A DNA stretch of 64,000 nt, from positions 127,870-191,869 of the forward strand of contig NZ_JBKKHQ010000021.1 of the NCBI RefSeq assembly GCF_046614695.1. The letters are read 5' to 3'. A model generated the notes under the pieces. That model made no database searches. It saw only the letters and a list, made by a program, of their open reading frames with translations, and was not told the DNA's origin. This stretch comes from Pokkaliibacter sp046614695. GTDB lineage: Bacteria > Pseudomonadota > Gammaproteobacteria > Pseudomonadales > Balneatricaceae. Numbering within the stretch: position 1 is the stretch's first letter; every line of letters begins with the position of its first letter. Made by a program: the position numbers and the translations under genes. This document shows, in pieces, positions 18,384 to 27,348 of the stretch.

Positions 18384-20000
18384 ATGTCTCAACGTCCCGC
18401 TAAGTTAAAACCACTATTGGCAGGCTTTAGTTCCATCATGATTGTGCTGCTGCTGATCATGGCTGGAGTGACTTACATGAGCCTTCATCACATCCTGAAC
18501 GATAACCAGTATGAGCACCGTATTGTCGGTGGTCTGGGTAAGAATGCAGCGGATGCACGTTTTCACATCGTGCAGATCCAGCAGTTTCTGACGGATGCCA
18601 GTGCGACAGGTGATCGTGCCGGGTTTGATGATGCAGCCGAGCAGTATGCCGAGCTTCTTAAAAACTTCGACAAGATCATCGCGACGGATGAGCGCCTGAC
18701 CGACAACATCAACAAAGCCCGTGATCTGGCGGCGACCTACTATGAGGTCGGGCAGAAGATGGCGGAGACTTATATCACCCAGGGTCAGGCAGCGGGTAAT
18801 GCCATTATGAAAGCCCCCGGTACCGGTTTTGATGACCGTGCCGAGGCACTGGCCGAACAGATGGCGGTTATGCTGAAGCAGGTGGATGGCCTGATCGCGG
18901 ATATCAGCGAAGAGACGGTGGATGACCTGCAGTTGCTGCGCAGCGTGATTGTCGGTCTGGCGCTGCTGATGGCGGTGCTGGTAGGTCTTGGTGGCTGGGT
19001 TCAGTATCGCCGCATCTTCGGCATGCTGGGCGGTGAGCCGGCGACAGCGGTGACGCTGGCCAATGAAATTGCGAAGGGTAATCTGACGCAGAAGATTGAC
19101 GGCCGTGAAGGCAGTTTAATGGCGGCACTGTCACAGATGCAGCAGCAGCTGAAAAATGTGACCAGCCACATCCGTCAGCTGTCACTGGAAGTCAAAGAGA
19201 ACGCCAGCCGTCTGAATGATGATGCGCAAGGCATGCAGAAAAGCGTCCATACTCAGAATGACTCAACCCGCGCCATGTCGGTTACCGCTGAAGAGCTGTT
19301 CCAGGGTATTGAGCAGCTGAGCCGCGAAATTTCGGTGGTCGGACGCCAGACGGAAGAAGCTCAGGGCACCATCAACGAGTGCGAAAATGTGATTCAGCAC
19401 TCGGCCAACGATATTCGCTCTATCGCTGATTACATCAGTAATGCCTCAGAGAAAGTGGACAACCTTAACCGCCAGACCGAGGAAATCGCCTCCATTACCC
19501 GTACAATCCATGATATTGCCGACCAGACCAACCTGCTGGCGCTTAATGCGGCGATTGAAGCAGCCCGTGCCGGAGAAAGCGGTCGCGGTTTTGCGGTGGT
19601 GGCCGATGAAGTGCGAAATCTGGCGGCGCGTACCGGTTCGGCAACGGTGGAAATCACCTCTCAGATTGAAAGTATTCGTCAGGGTATGGACGAAGTGGTG
19701 AAAGTCATGGGGCAGAGTGTTGATGCCTCGACCCGTGGTGTCGGTCAGGCGGCAGAAACCAGCACGGCGATTCGCGGGATTCGTAACAATACCGTGCAGA
19801 TCAACGAATACGTGCAAGGCATGGTGGTTGCGCTGCAGCAGCAACAGGCGGCGATGGGTGACATGGCTCAGCGTATTGAGACTATCGCCACGATGACGGA
19901 TACCAATCAGGGTGCGGTTGACCGTACCGTCAGCTCGTCCACGGCCCTGGAAGGTCACGCACAGGAGCTGGCGAACGCTGTCAGCATCTTCAAAGGCTGA
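18384..20000 (+). CDS. Methyl-accepting chemotaxis protein
   Basis: A 538-residue transmembrane chemoreceptor. The first membrane helix is near residues 14-36 and the second near 186-208; between them is a roughly 150-residue four-helix periplasmic sensor region of unknown ligand. A short linker is followed by the signalling domain with the conserved hairpin tip around residues 377-420 (DQTNLLALNAAIEAARAGES, then GRGFAVVADEVRNLA), which contacts CheA and CheW. The C-terminus lacks a CheR-docking pentapeptide. It is a single gene with a strong terminator; no che genes are near. Confidence 0.93.
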   Translation: MSQRPAKLKPLLAGFSSIMIVLLLIMAGVTYMSLHHILNDNQYEHRIVGGLGKNAADARFHIVQIQQFLTDASATGDRAGFDDAAEQYAELLKNFDKIIATDERLTDNINKARDLAATYYEVGQKMAETYITQGQAAGNAIMKAPGTGFDDRAEALAEQMAVMLKQVDGLIADISEETVDDLQLLRSVIVGLALLMAVLVGLGGWVQYRRIFGMLGGEPATAVTLANEIAKGNLTQKIDGREGSLMAALSQMQQQLKNVTSHIRQLSLEVKENASRLNDDAQGMQKSVHTQNDSTRAMSVTAEELFQGIEQLSREISVVGRQTEEAQGTINECENVIQHSANDIRSIADYISNASEKVDNLNRQTEEIASITRTIHDIADQTNLLALNAAIEAARAGESGRGFAVVADEVRNLAARTGSATVEITSQIESIRQGMDEVVKVMGQSVDASTRGVGQAAETSTAIRGIRNNTVQINEYVQGMVVALQQQQAAMGDMAQRIETIATMTDTNQGAVDRTVSSSTALEGHAQELANAVSIFKG

Positions 20001-20025
20001 TCGTCGACGACGTAGCCAACGTTGA

Positions 20026-20063
20026 CAAAAAAGCCCGCGAATATTGGCTCGCGGGCTTTTTTC
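20026..20063 (+). terminator. Rho-independent terminator after the chemoreceptor gene
   Basis: Stem AAAAAAGCCCGCGA/TCGCGGGCTTTTTT with an 8-base loop, beginning 25 bases after the stop codon. It is symmetrical enough to also end leftward transcription of the facing gene at 20081. Confidence 0.92.
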
Positions 20064-20080
20064 TATCTGATGTCAGGTGA

Positions 20081-20509
20081 TCAGTGGCAGTTCACGCTGA
20101 TCACTGACTGGCGCTGACCTTGCGGTGTCAGCTGGTAGCTGGCTTCGCATACGGAGTCGTGCTCCGGCAAGGACTGATACAGCACCGCTGAGGTGTCCAG
20201 ATAACGACAGCCCAGCAGATATTCCTGCTCGCCATTACCGACCAGCTCCCAGCGATCGGTTTGGGTTGTGCCCTCAGTCGTGGTTGCATCCGGCACCTGC
20301 ACGCTGGGCTCTTCCAAAGGCCCGACAACTATCTCCACGCGATCCAGTCGACGTGCGGCCTGCTCGGTTTTTATCACCCAGGGAGCCGCTGTTGCCTGCA
20401 CCTGAGGTTGCTCGGTAATACTCGCCGGGCAATGCAGGGTGTCGGCCAGACAAGGAGCACAGAGGAGGAATACCAGAGGTAAAGAGAGAACGCCTGCTGT
20501 GTGTTTCAT
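20081..20509 (-). CDS. Secreted small protein, probable immunity partner (STY0301-like)
   Basis: A 142-residue protein with a clear Sec signal peptide (hydrophobic SLPLVFLLCAPCLA, cleavage near ADTLHC), so it is periplasmic. Four cysteines remain in the mature part (LHCPASI, LLGCRYLDTS, DSVCEAS and VNCH), suggesting disulfides. The pattern recalls STY0301-like proteins, a small family in a Salmonella type VI secretion locus; this is a recollection and not a search. The ATG at 20509 starts three bases after the stop of the amidase-like gene and has GGAG six bases before it. Placement and export make it the likely antidote to that enzyme. Confidence 0.7.
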   Translation of the reverse strand: MKHTAGVLSLPLVFLLCAPCLADTLHCPASITEQPQVQATAAPWVIKTEQAARRLDRVEIVVGPLEEPSVQVPDATTTEGTTQTDRWELVGNGEQEYLLGCRYLDTSAVLYQSLPEHDSVCEASYQLTPQGQRQSVISVNCH

Positions 20510-20512
20510 CAA

Positions 20513-20905
20513 TTACTCCACCACGTAGAAGGTATCGGCGTCGTTACTGCGTTTGGTGCCTTTGGGTCGATTAAAGCGAATTGCGCGTTCTTTCACTTCC
20601 CCTTGAGCATTCCATTGATCCAGCACGAGAATCCGTTGCGCATTGTGCTCCAGATAAATGGCGGCATGCTTGCCAAACTCATCGACAGGGTATTTGCCAT
20701 TACTGTCAAACGTCGCAATGACGGTGCCTCTGGAGATCTCTCCCGCACGACAGTCACTGACTTTTTTACCGCGCTTCCATAATGGTGTCTGAGGTGCGGT
20801 CGTGGTTTGTCTGACGAACTCGACACACTCGGTATGACCACGACTGTTCTGATATTTACCTTTACCAAAAACATCGGACTCAGGGACTGCCAGCACGTAG
20901 CTCAT
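20513..20905 (-). CDS. BPSL0067-type putative cell-wall amidase (effector candidate)
   Basis: A 130-residue protein without signal peptide. HTECVEFVRQ supplies a candidate catalytic Cys at the start of a helix, and GKHAAIYLE a candidate His on a following strand, the arrangement of NlpC/P60-CHAP amidases. Spacing and flanking residues match the BPSL0067 family, small predicted amidases associated with type VI secretion. AAGGA sits six bases before the ATG. The gene is directly followed by a secreted Cys-rich protein, as expected for an effector-immunity pair attacking peptidoglycan. No type VI gene lies in the window. Confidence 0.72.
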   Translation of the reverse strand: MSYVLAVPESDVFGKGKYQNSRGHTECVEFVRQTTTAPQTPLWKRGKKVSDCRAGEISRGTVIATFDSNGKYPVDEFGKHAAIYLEHNAQRILVLDQWNAQGEVKERAIRFNRPKGTKRSNDADTFYVVE

Positions 20906-20972
20906 GCAATTTCCTTTTGCAGTAATGAAAAACTACTCAAACTCTGTGCGCATCATAGGTGAGTCCTTAAGT

Positions 20973-21013
20973 ATAAAAAAGCCCGGGCAGCGGGGCTGTC
21001 CGGGCTTTTATCA
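20973..21013. terminator. Rho-independent terminator downstream of katG
   Basis: A stem of AAAAAGCCCGG with CCGGGCTTTT and GC-rich loop, 30 bases past the katG stop on the minus strand, followed by T residues. The A-tract on the other side allows some bidirectional function. Confidence 0.85.
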
Positions 21014-21041
21014 GTGCGGCGTTTTGGCGCCCGCTACGGTA

Positions 21042-23219
21042 TTAGCGCAGATCGAAACGGTCTGCGTTCATCACCTTGGTCCAGGCCGCGACGAAGTCTT
21101 TAACGAACTTCTCGTGGTTGTCGTCCTGTGCGTACACCTCAGCGTAGGAGCGCAGGATGGAGTTGGAGCCAAACACCAGATCCACGCGAGTCGCGGTGTA
21201 TTTGGTGTCCTGCGTCTTACGGTCGACAATGGCGTACAGGTTCTTGCCTTTAGGAACCCACTGGTAGCGCATGTCCGTCAGGGTGCTGAAGAAGTCGGTG
21301 CTCAGCACACCGACGCGGTCAGTGAAGACGCCGTGTTTGGAGTCACCGTAGTTGGTGCCCAGCACGCGCATGCCACCCATCAGTACCGTCATTTCCGGTG
21401 CCGTCAGCCCCATCAGCTGGGTGCGATCAAGCAGCAGCTCTTCCGGGGTCACGATGAAGTCTTTCTGCTGATAGTTACGGTAGCCGTCCGCTTTGGGCTC
21501 GAGCACATCGAAGCCTTCGACTTCCGTCATCTCCAGCGTGGCATCACCACGGCCGGGGGCGAAAGGCACATCGATATTGAAGCCTGCAGCCTTGATGCCC
21601 TGCTCAACGCCGACATTACCGGCCAGTACGATGGTATCGGCGATGCTGATGCCGAATTCCTGAGCGATGGGCTCCAGCACGGACAGCACTTTCTTAAGAC
21701 GCGCAGGTTCGTTACCTTCCCAGTCTTTCTGTGGTGCCAGACGAATACGCGCACCGTTGGCACCGCCACGACGGTCAGAGCCACGGAAAGTCCGGGCGCT
21801 GTCCCAGGCGGTATTGATCATCTCGCTCTGGCTCAAACCAGACGCGGCGATCCTGGCTTTCACGGCGGCAACGTCGTAGTCGCTTTTGCCTGCGGGCACC
21901 GGGTCCTGCCAGGGCAGGTCTTCGGCAGGAACGTCCGGGCCGAAGTAGACAGACTTTGGCCCCATATCGCGGTGCGTCAGCTTGAACCAGGCGCGGGCGA
22001 AGGCATCGGAGAAGGCCGCGAAGTCGTTTTTGTAACGCAGGGCAATCTCGCGGTATGCAGGGTCAACCTTCATCGCCATATCGGCGTCCGTCATCATCGG
22101 GTTGTAGCGGATGGAGTCATCTTCGACGTCCACCGGCTTGTCTTCTTCCTTGATGTCGACAGGCTTGTACTGCCAGGCACCTGCGGGCGATTTGCACAGC
22201 TCCCACTCGTGGTTAAACAGCATCTCAAAATAGCCATTGTCCCACTGCGTCGGATGCGTGGTCCAGGCGCCTTCCGGTCCGCTGACCATCTGGTCGCGGC
22301 CAATACTGCGACCTTTGGTGTTGAACCAGCCAAGGCCCTGATACTCGGGACCGGCTTCTTCGGGATCGGGGCTCAGGTCGGCAGGGTTACCGTTACCGTG
22401 ACATTTACCGATGGTGTGGCCACCAGCGGTCAGGGCGACGGTTTCTTCATCGTTCATTCCCATACGGGCGAAGGTTTCACGGATCTGTGCGGCGGTTGCC
22501 AGCGGATCAGGGTTACCGTTCACCCCTTCAGGGTTGACGTAGATCAGACCCATCTGCACGGCGGCCAGTGGGTTCTCCAGCGTGTCAGGCTTGGCGACTT
22601 CGCCGTAGCGGCCATCGGAAGGGGCCAGCCATTCTTTTTCATCACCCCAGTAAGTGTCTTTTTCGGGATGCCAGATATCTTCGCGGCCAAAGGCAAAGCC
22701 GTAGAGTTTCAGGCCCGCTTCTTCATAGGCCATGGAGCCCGCCAGTGCGATCAGATCCGCCCAGCTCAGCTTGTTGCCGTATTTCTTTTTGATGGGCCAC
22801 AGGATGCGGCGGCCTTTATCGGTGTTGACGTTGTCGGGCCAGGAGTTCAGCGGGGCAAAGCGCTGGTTACCGGTGTTGTTACCACCACGGCCATCACTGG
22901 TGCGGTAGGAGCCTGCGGCGTGCCAGGTCACACGAGCCATCATGCCCACATAGCTGCCCCAGTCGGCAGGCCACCATTCCTGGCTATCGGTCATAAGCGC
23001 ACGCAGGTCGGCTTTCAGTGCGTCTACATCCAGCTTTTTGAGTTCTTCACGATAGTTGAAGTCCTGACCCAGCGGGTTGGTCTTGGTATCGTGCTGATGA
23101 AGAATGTCGAGGTTCAGGGCATTGGGCCACCAATCCATCACGGACTTGCCGGTGCTGGTCATGCCGCCGTGCATAAAGGGGCATTTGCCTACACCTGAAT
23201 TGTTATCGTTGGAATTCAT
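21042..23219 (-). CDS. katG: Catalase-peroxidase KatG
   Basis: Haem enzyme that destroys hydrogen peroxide by catalase and peroxidase reactions. The 725 residues show both halves of the duplicated class I peroxidase fold. The distal site MARVTWHAAGSYRTSDGRGG gives Arg, Trp and His; GLIYVNPEGVNGNPDP carries the Tyr of the Trp-Tyr-Met adduct; ALTAGGHTIGKCHG carries the proximal haem His. The ATG at 23219 is chosen over an upstream frame start at 23315 because GGAGAG lies five to six bases before it and KatG proteins start this way. An OxyR-like ATAG-N7-CTAT element is about 95 bases upstream. No signal peptide; cytoplasmic. Confidence 0.97.
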   Translation of the reverse strand: MNSNDNNSGVGKCPFMHGGMTSTGKSVMDWWPNALNLDILHQHDTKTNPLGQDFNYREELKKLDVDALKADLRALMTDSQEWWPADWGSYVGMMARVTWHAAGSYRTSDGRGGNNTGNQRFAPLNSWPDNVNTDKGRRILWPIKKKYGNKLSWADLIALAGSMAYEEAGLKLYGFAFGREDIWHPEKDTYWGDEKEWLAPSDGRYGEVAKPDTLENPLAAVQMGLIYVNPEGVNGNPDPLATAAQIRETFARMGMNDEETVALTAGGHTIGKCHGNGNPADLSPDPEEAGPEYQGLGWFNTKGRSIGRDQMVSGPEGAWTTHPTQWDNGYFEMLFNHEWELCKSPAGAWQYKPVDIKEEDKPVDVEDDSIRYNPMMTDADMAMKVDPAYREIALRYKNDFAAFSDAFARAWFKLTHRDMGPKSVYFGPDVPAEDLPWQDPVPAGKSDYDVAAVKARIAASGLSQSEMINTAWDSARTFRGSDRRGGANGARIRLAPQKDWEGNEPARLKKVLSVLEPIAQEFGISIADTIVLAGNVGVEQGIKAAGFNIDVPFAPGRGDATLEMTEVEGFDVLEPKADGYRNYQQKDFIVTPEELLLDRTQLMGLTAPEMTVLMGGMRVLGTNYGDSKHGVFTDRVGVLSTDFFSTLTDMRYQWVPKGKNLYAIVDRKTQDTKYTATRVDLVFGSNSILRSYAEVYAQDDNHEKFVKDFVAAWTKVMNADRFDLR

Positions 23220-23313
23220 TACATCTCTCCGAGGAAGTTTCAGGAACTCAGCTACGAAAAAGATACTAGTAGCCGGACGGGGGGATTCCAAATTGACTCC
23301 CTCAATATGTTTC

Positions 23314-23328
23314 ATAGCAGGGAGCTAT
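23314..23328. promoter_or_regulatory. OxyR-like half-operator upstream of katG
   Basis: ATAG-N7-CTAT is perfect at 23314-23328. The OxyR consensus repeats this unit once more after seven bases; here the next positions read ATCT and then diverge, so only one half-site is well conserved. Location about 95 bases before the katG start fits peroxide induction. Inference only. Confidence 0.45.
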
Positions 23329-23449
23329 ATATCCGATCTATCTAATTGGTATTTTTTATAGAAATAGCAATGCCCGGCGCAGTCTCTTAACAGGCCGGGT
23401 AGCGAGAAAAGCGAGGAAAAGGTGAAGGACGCTCAGAGGACGCGGCGGG

Positions 23450-24145
23450 CTATTTCTGTCGGGGAGGGGCGTAGCTCAGGTATTTGCTGGTGCCTAACCC
23501 AAGGCTGACCAGTGACTCCACCCACTTAAGTGCCACCTGCACGCCATCAATCACCGGGACATTCAGGTCTTTCTGCAGGGCTTTGGCCCATTTGGCCATA
23601 CCCGCGCAACCCATCACCAGGCATTCGCTCTGGTCCTTTTCCAGCAGCGCCAGACCCAGGGTGCGCAAAGTACTGTAACTCTCTGGATCAGATTCCAGTG
23701 AAAGCACAGGAATATTGGCCGCGTGGATCCCGGCACAGCGGCGATCGACGCCATAGCTGCGGGCATTGCGCTCAAGAATATGGATTGAGCGCGGCAGGGT
23801 GGTCAGTACCGAATAACGCGCGCTTAACATGCTGGCGGCATGCATCGCCGCTTCCCCAATACCGAGCACCGGGCCGCTCGCCAGCTCCCGCGCCGCTTCA
23901 AGGCCGGTGTCATCAAAGCAGGCGATGACGTAGCCATCGACCCCCTGAGCCTCACCACGGCGAATTGCCTGCATCAGATGAAAGGCTGCCACAGCCCCAT
24001 CGCTACTGCCTTCAATACTGGCCACAGAATCCGGCAGACAAATGACTTCAAGTTCGGTGCCGGGCGCACACAGCGGGCGACACTCGGCCTCCAGCATCGC
24101 GGTCATGCTGACGGAGGCGTTGGGATTAATCACTTGCAGTTTCAT
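23450..24145 (-). CDS. Hydantoin/allantoin racemase family protein
   Basis: A 231-residue cofactor-independent racemase of the Asp/Glu/hydantoin racemase superfamily. Both catalytic cysteines are present, Cys76 in VIACFDDTGLEAARE and Cys180 in LVMGCAGMA. MKLQVINPNAS at the start is typical of HyuE/HpxA proteins, which interconvert enantiomers of 5-substituted hydantoins or allantoin so that stereospecific hydrolases can act. It is the last gene of a leftward operon with a full ABC importer, 15 bases after the second permease, which suggests the imported compound is its substrate or precursor. No hydantoinase or allantoinase is nearby. Confidence 0.85.
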   Translation of the reverse strand: MKLQVINPNASVSMTAMLEAECRPLCAPGTELEVICLPDSVASIEGSSDGAVAAFHLMQAIRRGEAQGVDGYVIACFDDTGLEAARELASGPVLGIGEAAMHAASMLSARYSVLTTLPRSIHILERNARSYGVDRRCAGIHAANIPVLSLESDPESYSTLRTLGLALLEKDQSECLVMGCAGMAKWAKALQKDLNVPVIDGVQVALKWVESLVSLGLGTSKYLSYAPPRQK

Positions 24146-24160
24146 GAACTCAGGCTCCGC

Positions 24161-24976
24161 TCAGTGTGAATGCTGACGCTTGCGGGTCAGGCTCATCAGC
24201 AGCACGACCAGAGCAATGATGGTGAAGGAGAAAATCGTCGTCAGGGTGCCAAGGGCATAGAGCACCGGGGTGGTGACGTTGGTGGTCATGCCGAACAGCT
24301 CAAGGGGCAGGGTATTAAAGCTACCGGCGACCATCAGGGTGCGGGCAAACTCATCGTAGGACAGGGTCAGGCCAAAGAGCGCCACGCCAAGCAGGCTTGG
24401 GGCGATCAGCGGAATGACGATCAGCCGCACCGTTTGCCAATGGGAGGCGCCCAGATCCCGCGCGGCGGCTTCATAGGCCGGGTTAAAGCGGTTAAAGACG
24501 GCGAACATGATCAGCAGGCCAAAGGGCAGCGTCCAGGTCAGATGCGCGCCGAACGCCGACGAAAACCAGTTCGGCGAGATACCCAGACGATCAAACATCA
24601 GACCGATACCAAGGCTGATCAGAATGGAAGGAATGATCAGACTGGTCAGGGTCAGGTAGAACAGCACCGTGGAACCCGCAAAGCGTCGGCGGTAGGCAAA
24701 GCCTGCCATCAGGGAGAACACCAGCGTGCAGACCATCACCATCAGGCCGAGCAGCAATGAGCGCAGAAAAGAGCCGCCGAAGTCGCCGACCTGCTGCTCG
24801 GTAAAGAGGTTCTTGAACCAGTGCAGGGAGACGCCGTTCATCGGGAAAGTCAGGCCGCCGTCCGGTCCCTGAAAAGACAGAATGCCAATGGTCAGGGTCG
24901 GGCCGTAAAGGAACAGCATAAAGAGCGCAAAGACGATGCTCAGAATATAAAAGCTCAGGGGGCGTGAAGAGGTCAT
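24161..24976 (-). CDS. ABC transporter permease, PotC-like
   Basis: A 271-residue inner-membrane permease with six hydrophobic segments. The cytoplasmic EAA loop reads EAARDLGASHWQTVRLIVIP, the contact for the ATPase. It belongs to the polyamine/opine group of importers by overall pattern. The ATG at 24976 has AGGAG eight bases before it; a GTG at 24982 overlaps the upstream stop but is too close to that ribosome site. It forms the membrane channel with the permease encoded immediately upstream. The substrate is inferred from the neighbouring racemase to be a hydantoin or similar ureide, not demonstrated. Confidence 0.9.
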   Translation of the reverse strand: MTSSRPLSFYILSIVFALFMLFLYGPTLTIGILSFQGPDGGLTFPMNGVSLHWFKNLFTEQQVGDFGGSFLRSLLLGLMVMVCTLVFSLMAGFAYRRRFAGSTVLFYLTLTSLIIPSILISLGIGLMFDRLGISPNWFSSAFGAHLTWTLPFGLLIMFAVFNRFNPAYEAAARDLGASHWQTVRLIVIPLIAPSLLGVALFGLTLSYDEFARTLMVAGSFNTLPLELFGMTTNVTTPVLYALGTLTTIFSFTIIALVVLLMSLTRKRQHSH

Positions 24977-24978
24977 GC

Positions 24979-25833
24979 TCACAGCTCCTTGCGAATATCG
25001 ACGAGTTTGAACAGCACCGTCAGCATGATCAGTACTGTCAGCAGCAGGACGATGGCGCTGGCCGCCGCCGCCGGATACTGCAGCAGGGAAATCTCGTTAA
25101 AGATGATGACGCCCACCGAAGCGCGAAGACCGCCGCCCATCAGCCGCACAGTGACGAAATCCCCCATCACCATGGTGATCACGAAAATACTGCCGATCAG
25201 AATGCCGGACTTGGAAAGAGGCAGAACGATGTGCAGCAGAATCTGCCAGGGTTTGGCGCCCGCATCGCGGGCCGCTTCGATGAGTCGGCGGTCGATGCGC
25301 ATCATGGTGTTGAAGATCGGCGTCACCATAAACAGGGTGTACAGGTGCACATAGGCCAGCACGATGGAGAAATCGCTGTAGAGCAAAAAGGTCAGCGGTT
25401 CATCAATCAGCCCCATGCCCTGCAGGCCCTGATTCACCAGGCCATTACGCCCGAGCAGGGGAATCCAGGAAATCATGCGGATGATGTTCGAGGTAAAAAA
25501 CGGGATGGTGCAGAGCAGGAAAAGCACCGTCTGGGCTTTGGTGGAGCGAATGTGAAACGCCAGATAATAGGCGATGGTAAAACCCAGGCCGAAGGTGATC
25601 AGCCAGGTCAGAAAGGCATACTGGAAGGTGTTGAGATAGGCCTTCCAGGTCACCGGTGAGGTGAGCAGATCCTGATAGTTGGTGAGGATAAAGTCCGGGA
25701 TCAGCAGGAAAGAGTCGTAGTCCCAAAAGCTGACGACCAGAATCACCAGAATCGGGAAAACCAGAAAACCCATCAGTACGGCGGCCAAAGGCAATGACTG
25801 CAAGTGACTGACAGAAAGTACACCGCGACTCAT
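24979..25833 (-). CDS. ABC transporter permease, PotB-like
   Basis: A 284-residue permease with about six membrane segments and the EAA loop EAARDAGAKPWQILLHIVLP. The ATG at 25833 is preceded by GGAGG at five bases; the longer frame to 25941 covers the intergenic space after the binding-protein gene and is rejected. It pairs with the PotC-like permease whose start lies just at its stop codon. Both channel proteins, a binding protein and an ATPase are present, so the importer is complete. Confidence 0.9.
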   Translation of the reverse strand: MSRGVLSVSHLQSLPLAAVLMGFLVFPILVILVVSFWDYDSFLLIPDFILTNYQDLLTSPVTWKAYLNTFQYAFLTWLITFGLGFTIAYYLAFHIRSTKAQTVLFLLCTIPFFTSNIIRMISWIPLLGRNGLVNQGLQGMGLIDEPLTFLLYSDFSIVLAYVHLYTLFMVTPIFNTMMRIDRRLIEAARDAGAKPWQILLHIVLPLSKSGILIGSIFVITMVMGDFVTVRLMGGGLRASVGVIIFNEISLLQYPAAAASAIVLLLTVLIMLTVLFKLVDIRKEL

Positions 25834-25977
25834 GAAGACCTCCGTGACAAGGGCCGGCGGCAGAGCGCACCGGAAAGTGAACGCATTGAGAGTGAAAAAA
25901 CGCTGACCAGAAGGGACAGTGCGCGGCAGCGTGGAAGCCACCGCGCACAGGTTCAGCGTCCGGGGACGCCAGTCTGA

Positions 25978-27327
25978 TCAGGAAACGATGAACTCGTTCC
26001 ACTTGCGGATCATGTACTTGTTCTCGTCCATGACGGAGTTCCAGCAGGCGACATGGCCCATGCGCTCCTCGTAGGAGCCGCCATCACGCACGGCGCCGGC
26101 GGTTTCCATGACCTTGCCTTCAGGGCTCAGAATATCGCCCTGCGCCGGTTTGCCTTCCATCCAGTAACCCCACTCATCGGCGGACATGAATTTCTGCGCG
26201 GTGCTGGGGGCTGCACTGTAATAACCCTGACGGTTCAGGTAAGCGCCAACCCAGCCGGACAGATACCAGTCGATGTATTCGTAAGCGGCATCCAGCTCAA
26301 GCCCGCTGAGATGCTTGGCCAGACCCAGACCGCCACCCCAGGCGCGGTAGCCTTCTTTCAGCGGCTGGTATTTACAGGCAATACCACGGCTGCGCACGGC
26401 GGCAACGGCGGGTGACCACATGGACTGAATCACCACTTCGCCCGAGGCCATCAGGTTGACGGACTCATCGAAGGACTTCCAGAAGGCGCGGAACTGGCCG
26501 TTTTTCTTGGCTTCCATCAGCATGGCGATGGTCTGGTCGATTTCATCGCGGGTCATGTTGCCCTTGTCGCCGTACTTAATCTTGCCGGATGCCTCGGCGA
26601 TCATCGCCGCATCCATGATGCCGATGGCAGGAATATTCAGAATCGAGGCACGGCCTTTGAACGCAGGGTCCATGATGTCAGCCCAGCTGGTGATTTCACG
26701 GCCGACCAGATCCGGACGGATACCCAGTGTGTCAGCGTTATAAATGGTGGGGATCAGGGTCATCCACTGGGTGGGGCTTTTGGCAAAGGTTTTGGAATCC
26801 TGACTTTCCACGAAACCAACGGTATGGGGAGCCGTACCCTGCGCGATCTGGCTGTCCGGGGTCAGCTTGCCGGTGATAAACAGCGGGGAAATCTTGTCGA
26901 AATTCTTCAGGCGCTGCACATCCATCGGCTGCATGACACCGGCAGGAAAGACTTTCTTGCAGATCCAGTATTCGATATCCGCGATGTCGTAAGAGTTCGG
27001 CTGAGTCACCGCACGCTGTGCCACCGCATCGGAATCCAGCGCGGTCAGCTGCAGATTGATGCCGAGGTCTTCCTTGGCTTTCTTGGCAATATCGTTGAGG
27101 TTGGAGACGCCGGTCCCGAACTGACGCAGGGTGACGTTCTTGATGTTTTGTGCCCAGATCATCGGGAAGCCGGTGATCGCACCTGAGCCCACAGCAGCGG
27201 CAGAAGCGGCGCCCGCGGCTTTGATCAGGCCGCGACGGCTAAGGACCGGGCCGGATGAGGTGGACGTGGCCTCGGCAGAAGCCGGAGTTGAAGCCTGGGA
27301 TGAGGGTTCGTCGTACTGCTGCGTCAT
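25978..27327 (-). CDS. ABC transporter substrate-binding protein with Tat signal
   Basis: A 449-residue extracellular solute-binding protein of the polyamine-type (cluster D) group. It has an unusual long polar start of about 30 residues before a twin-arginine motif, SRRGLIKAAGAASAAAVG, then GFPMIWAQNIKNVTLRQFG where the mature protein begins. Export would be by Tat, whose genes are at the right end of the window. A conserved C-terminal region (HVACWNSVMDENKYMIRKWN) closes the protein. GGAG sits about eight bases before the ATG. It is the specificity component of the importer in this operon. Confidence 0.9.
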   Translation of the reverse strand: MTQQYDEPSSQASTPASAEATSTSSGPVLSRRGLIKAAGAASAAAVGSGAITGFPMIWAQNIKNVTLRQFGTGVSNLNDIAKKAKEDLGINLQLTALDSDAVAQRAVTQPNSYDIADIEYWICKKVFPAGVMQPMDVQRLKNFDKISPLFITGKLTPDSQIAQGTAPHTVGFVESQDSKTFAKSPTQWMTLIPTIYNADTLGIRPDLVGREITSWADIMDPAFKGRASILNIPAIGIMDAAMIAEASGKIKYGDKGNMTRDEIDQTIAMLMEAKKNGQFRAFWKSFDESVNLMASGEVVIQSMWSPAVAAVRSRGIACKYQPLKEGYRAWGGGLGLAKHLSGLELDAAYEYIDWYLSGWVGAYLNRQGYYSAAPSTAQKFMSADEWGYWMEGKPAQGDILSPEGKVMETAGAVRDGGSYEERMGHVACWNSVMDENKYMIRKWNEFIVS

Positions 27328-27348
27328 GGTGCGATCTCCAAGGTTGAT

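Noticed and set aside
20904..23198. A 764-codon open frame antisense to katG
   Set aside because: It is the mirror of a certain gene; high GC at third positions keeps the opposite strand open. No family character and no ribosome site.
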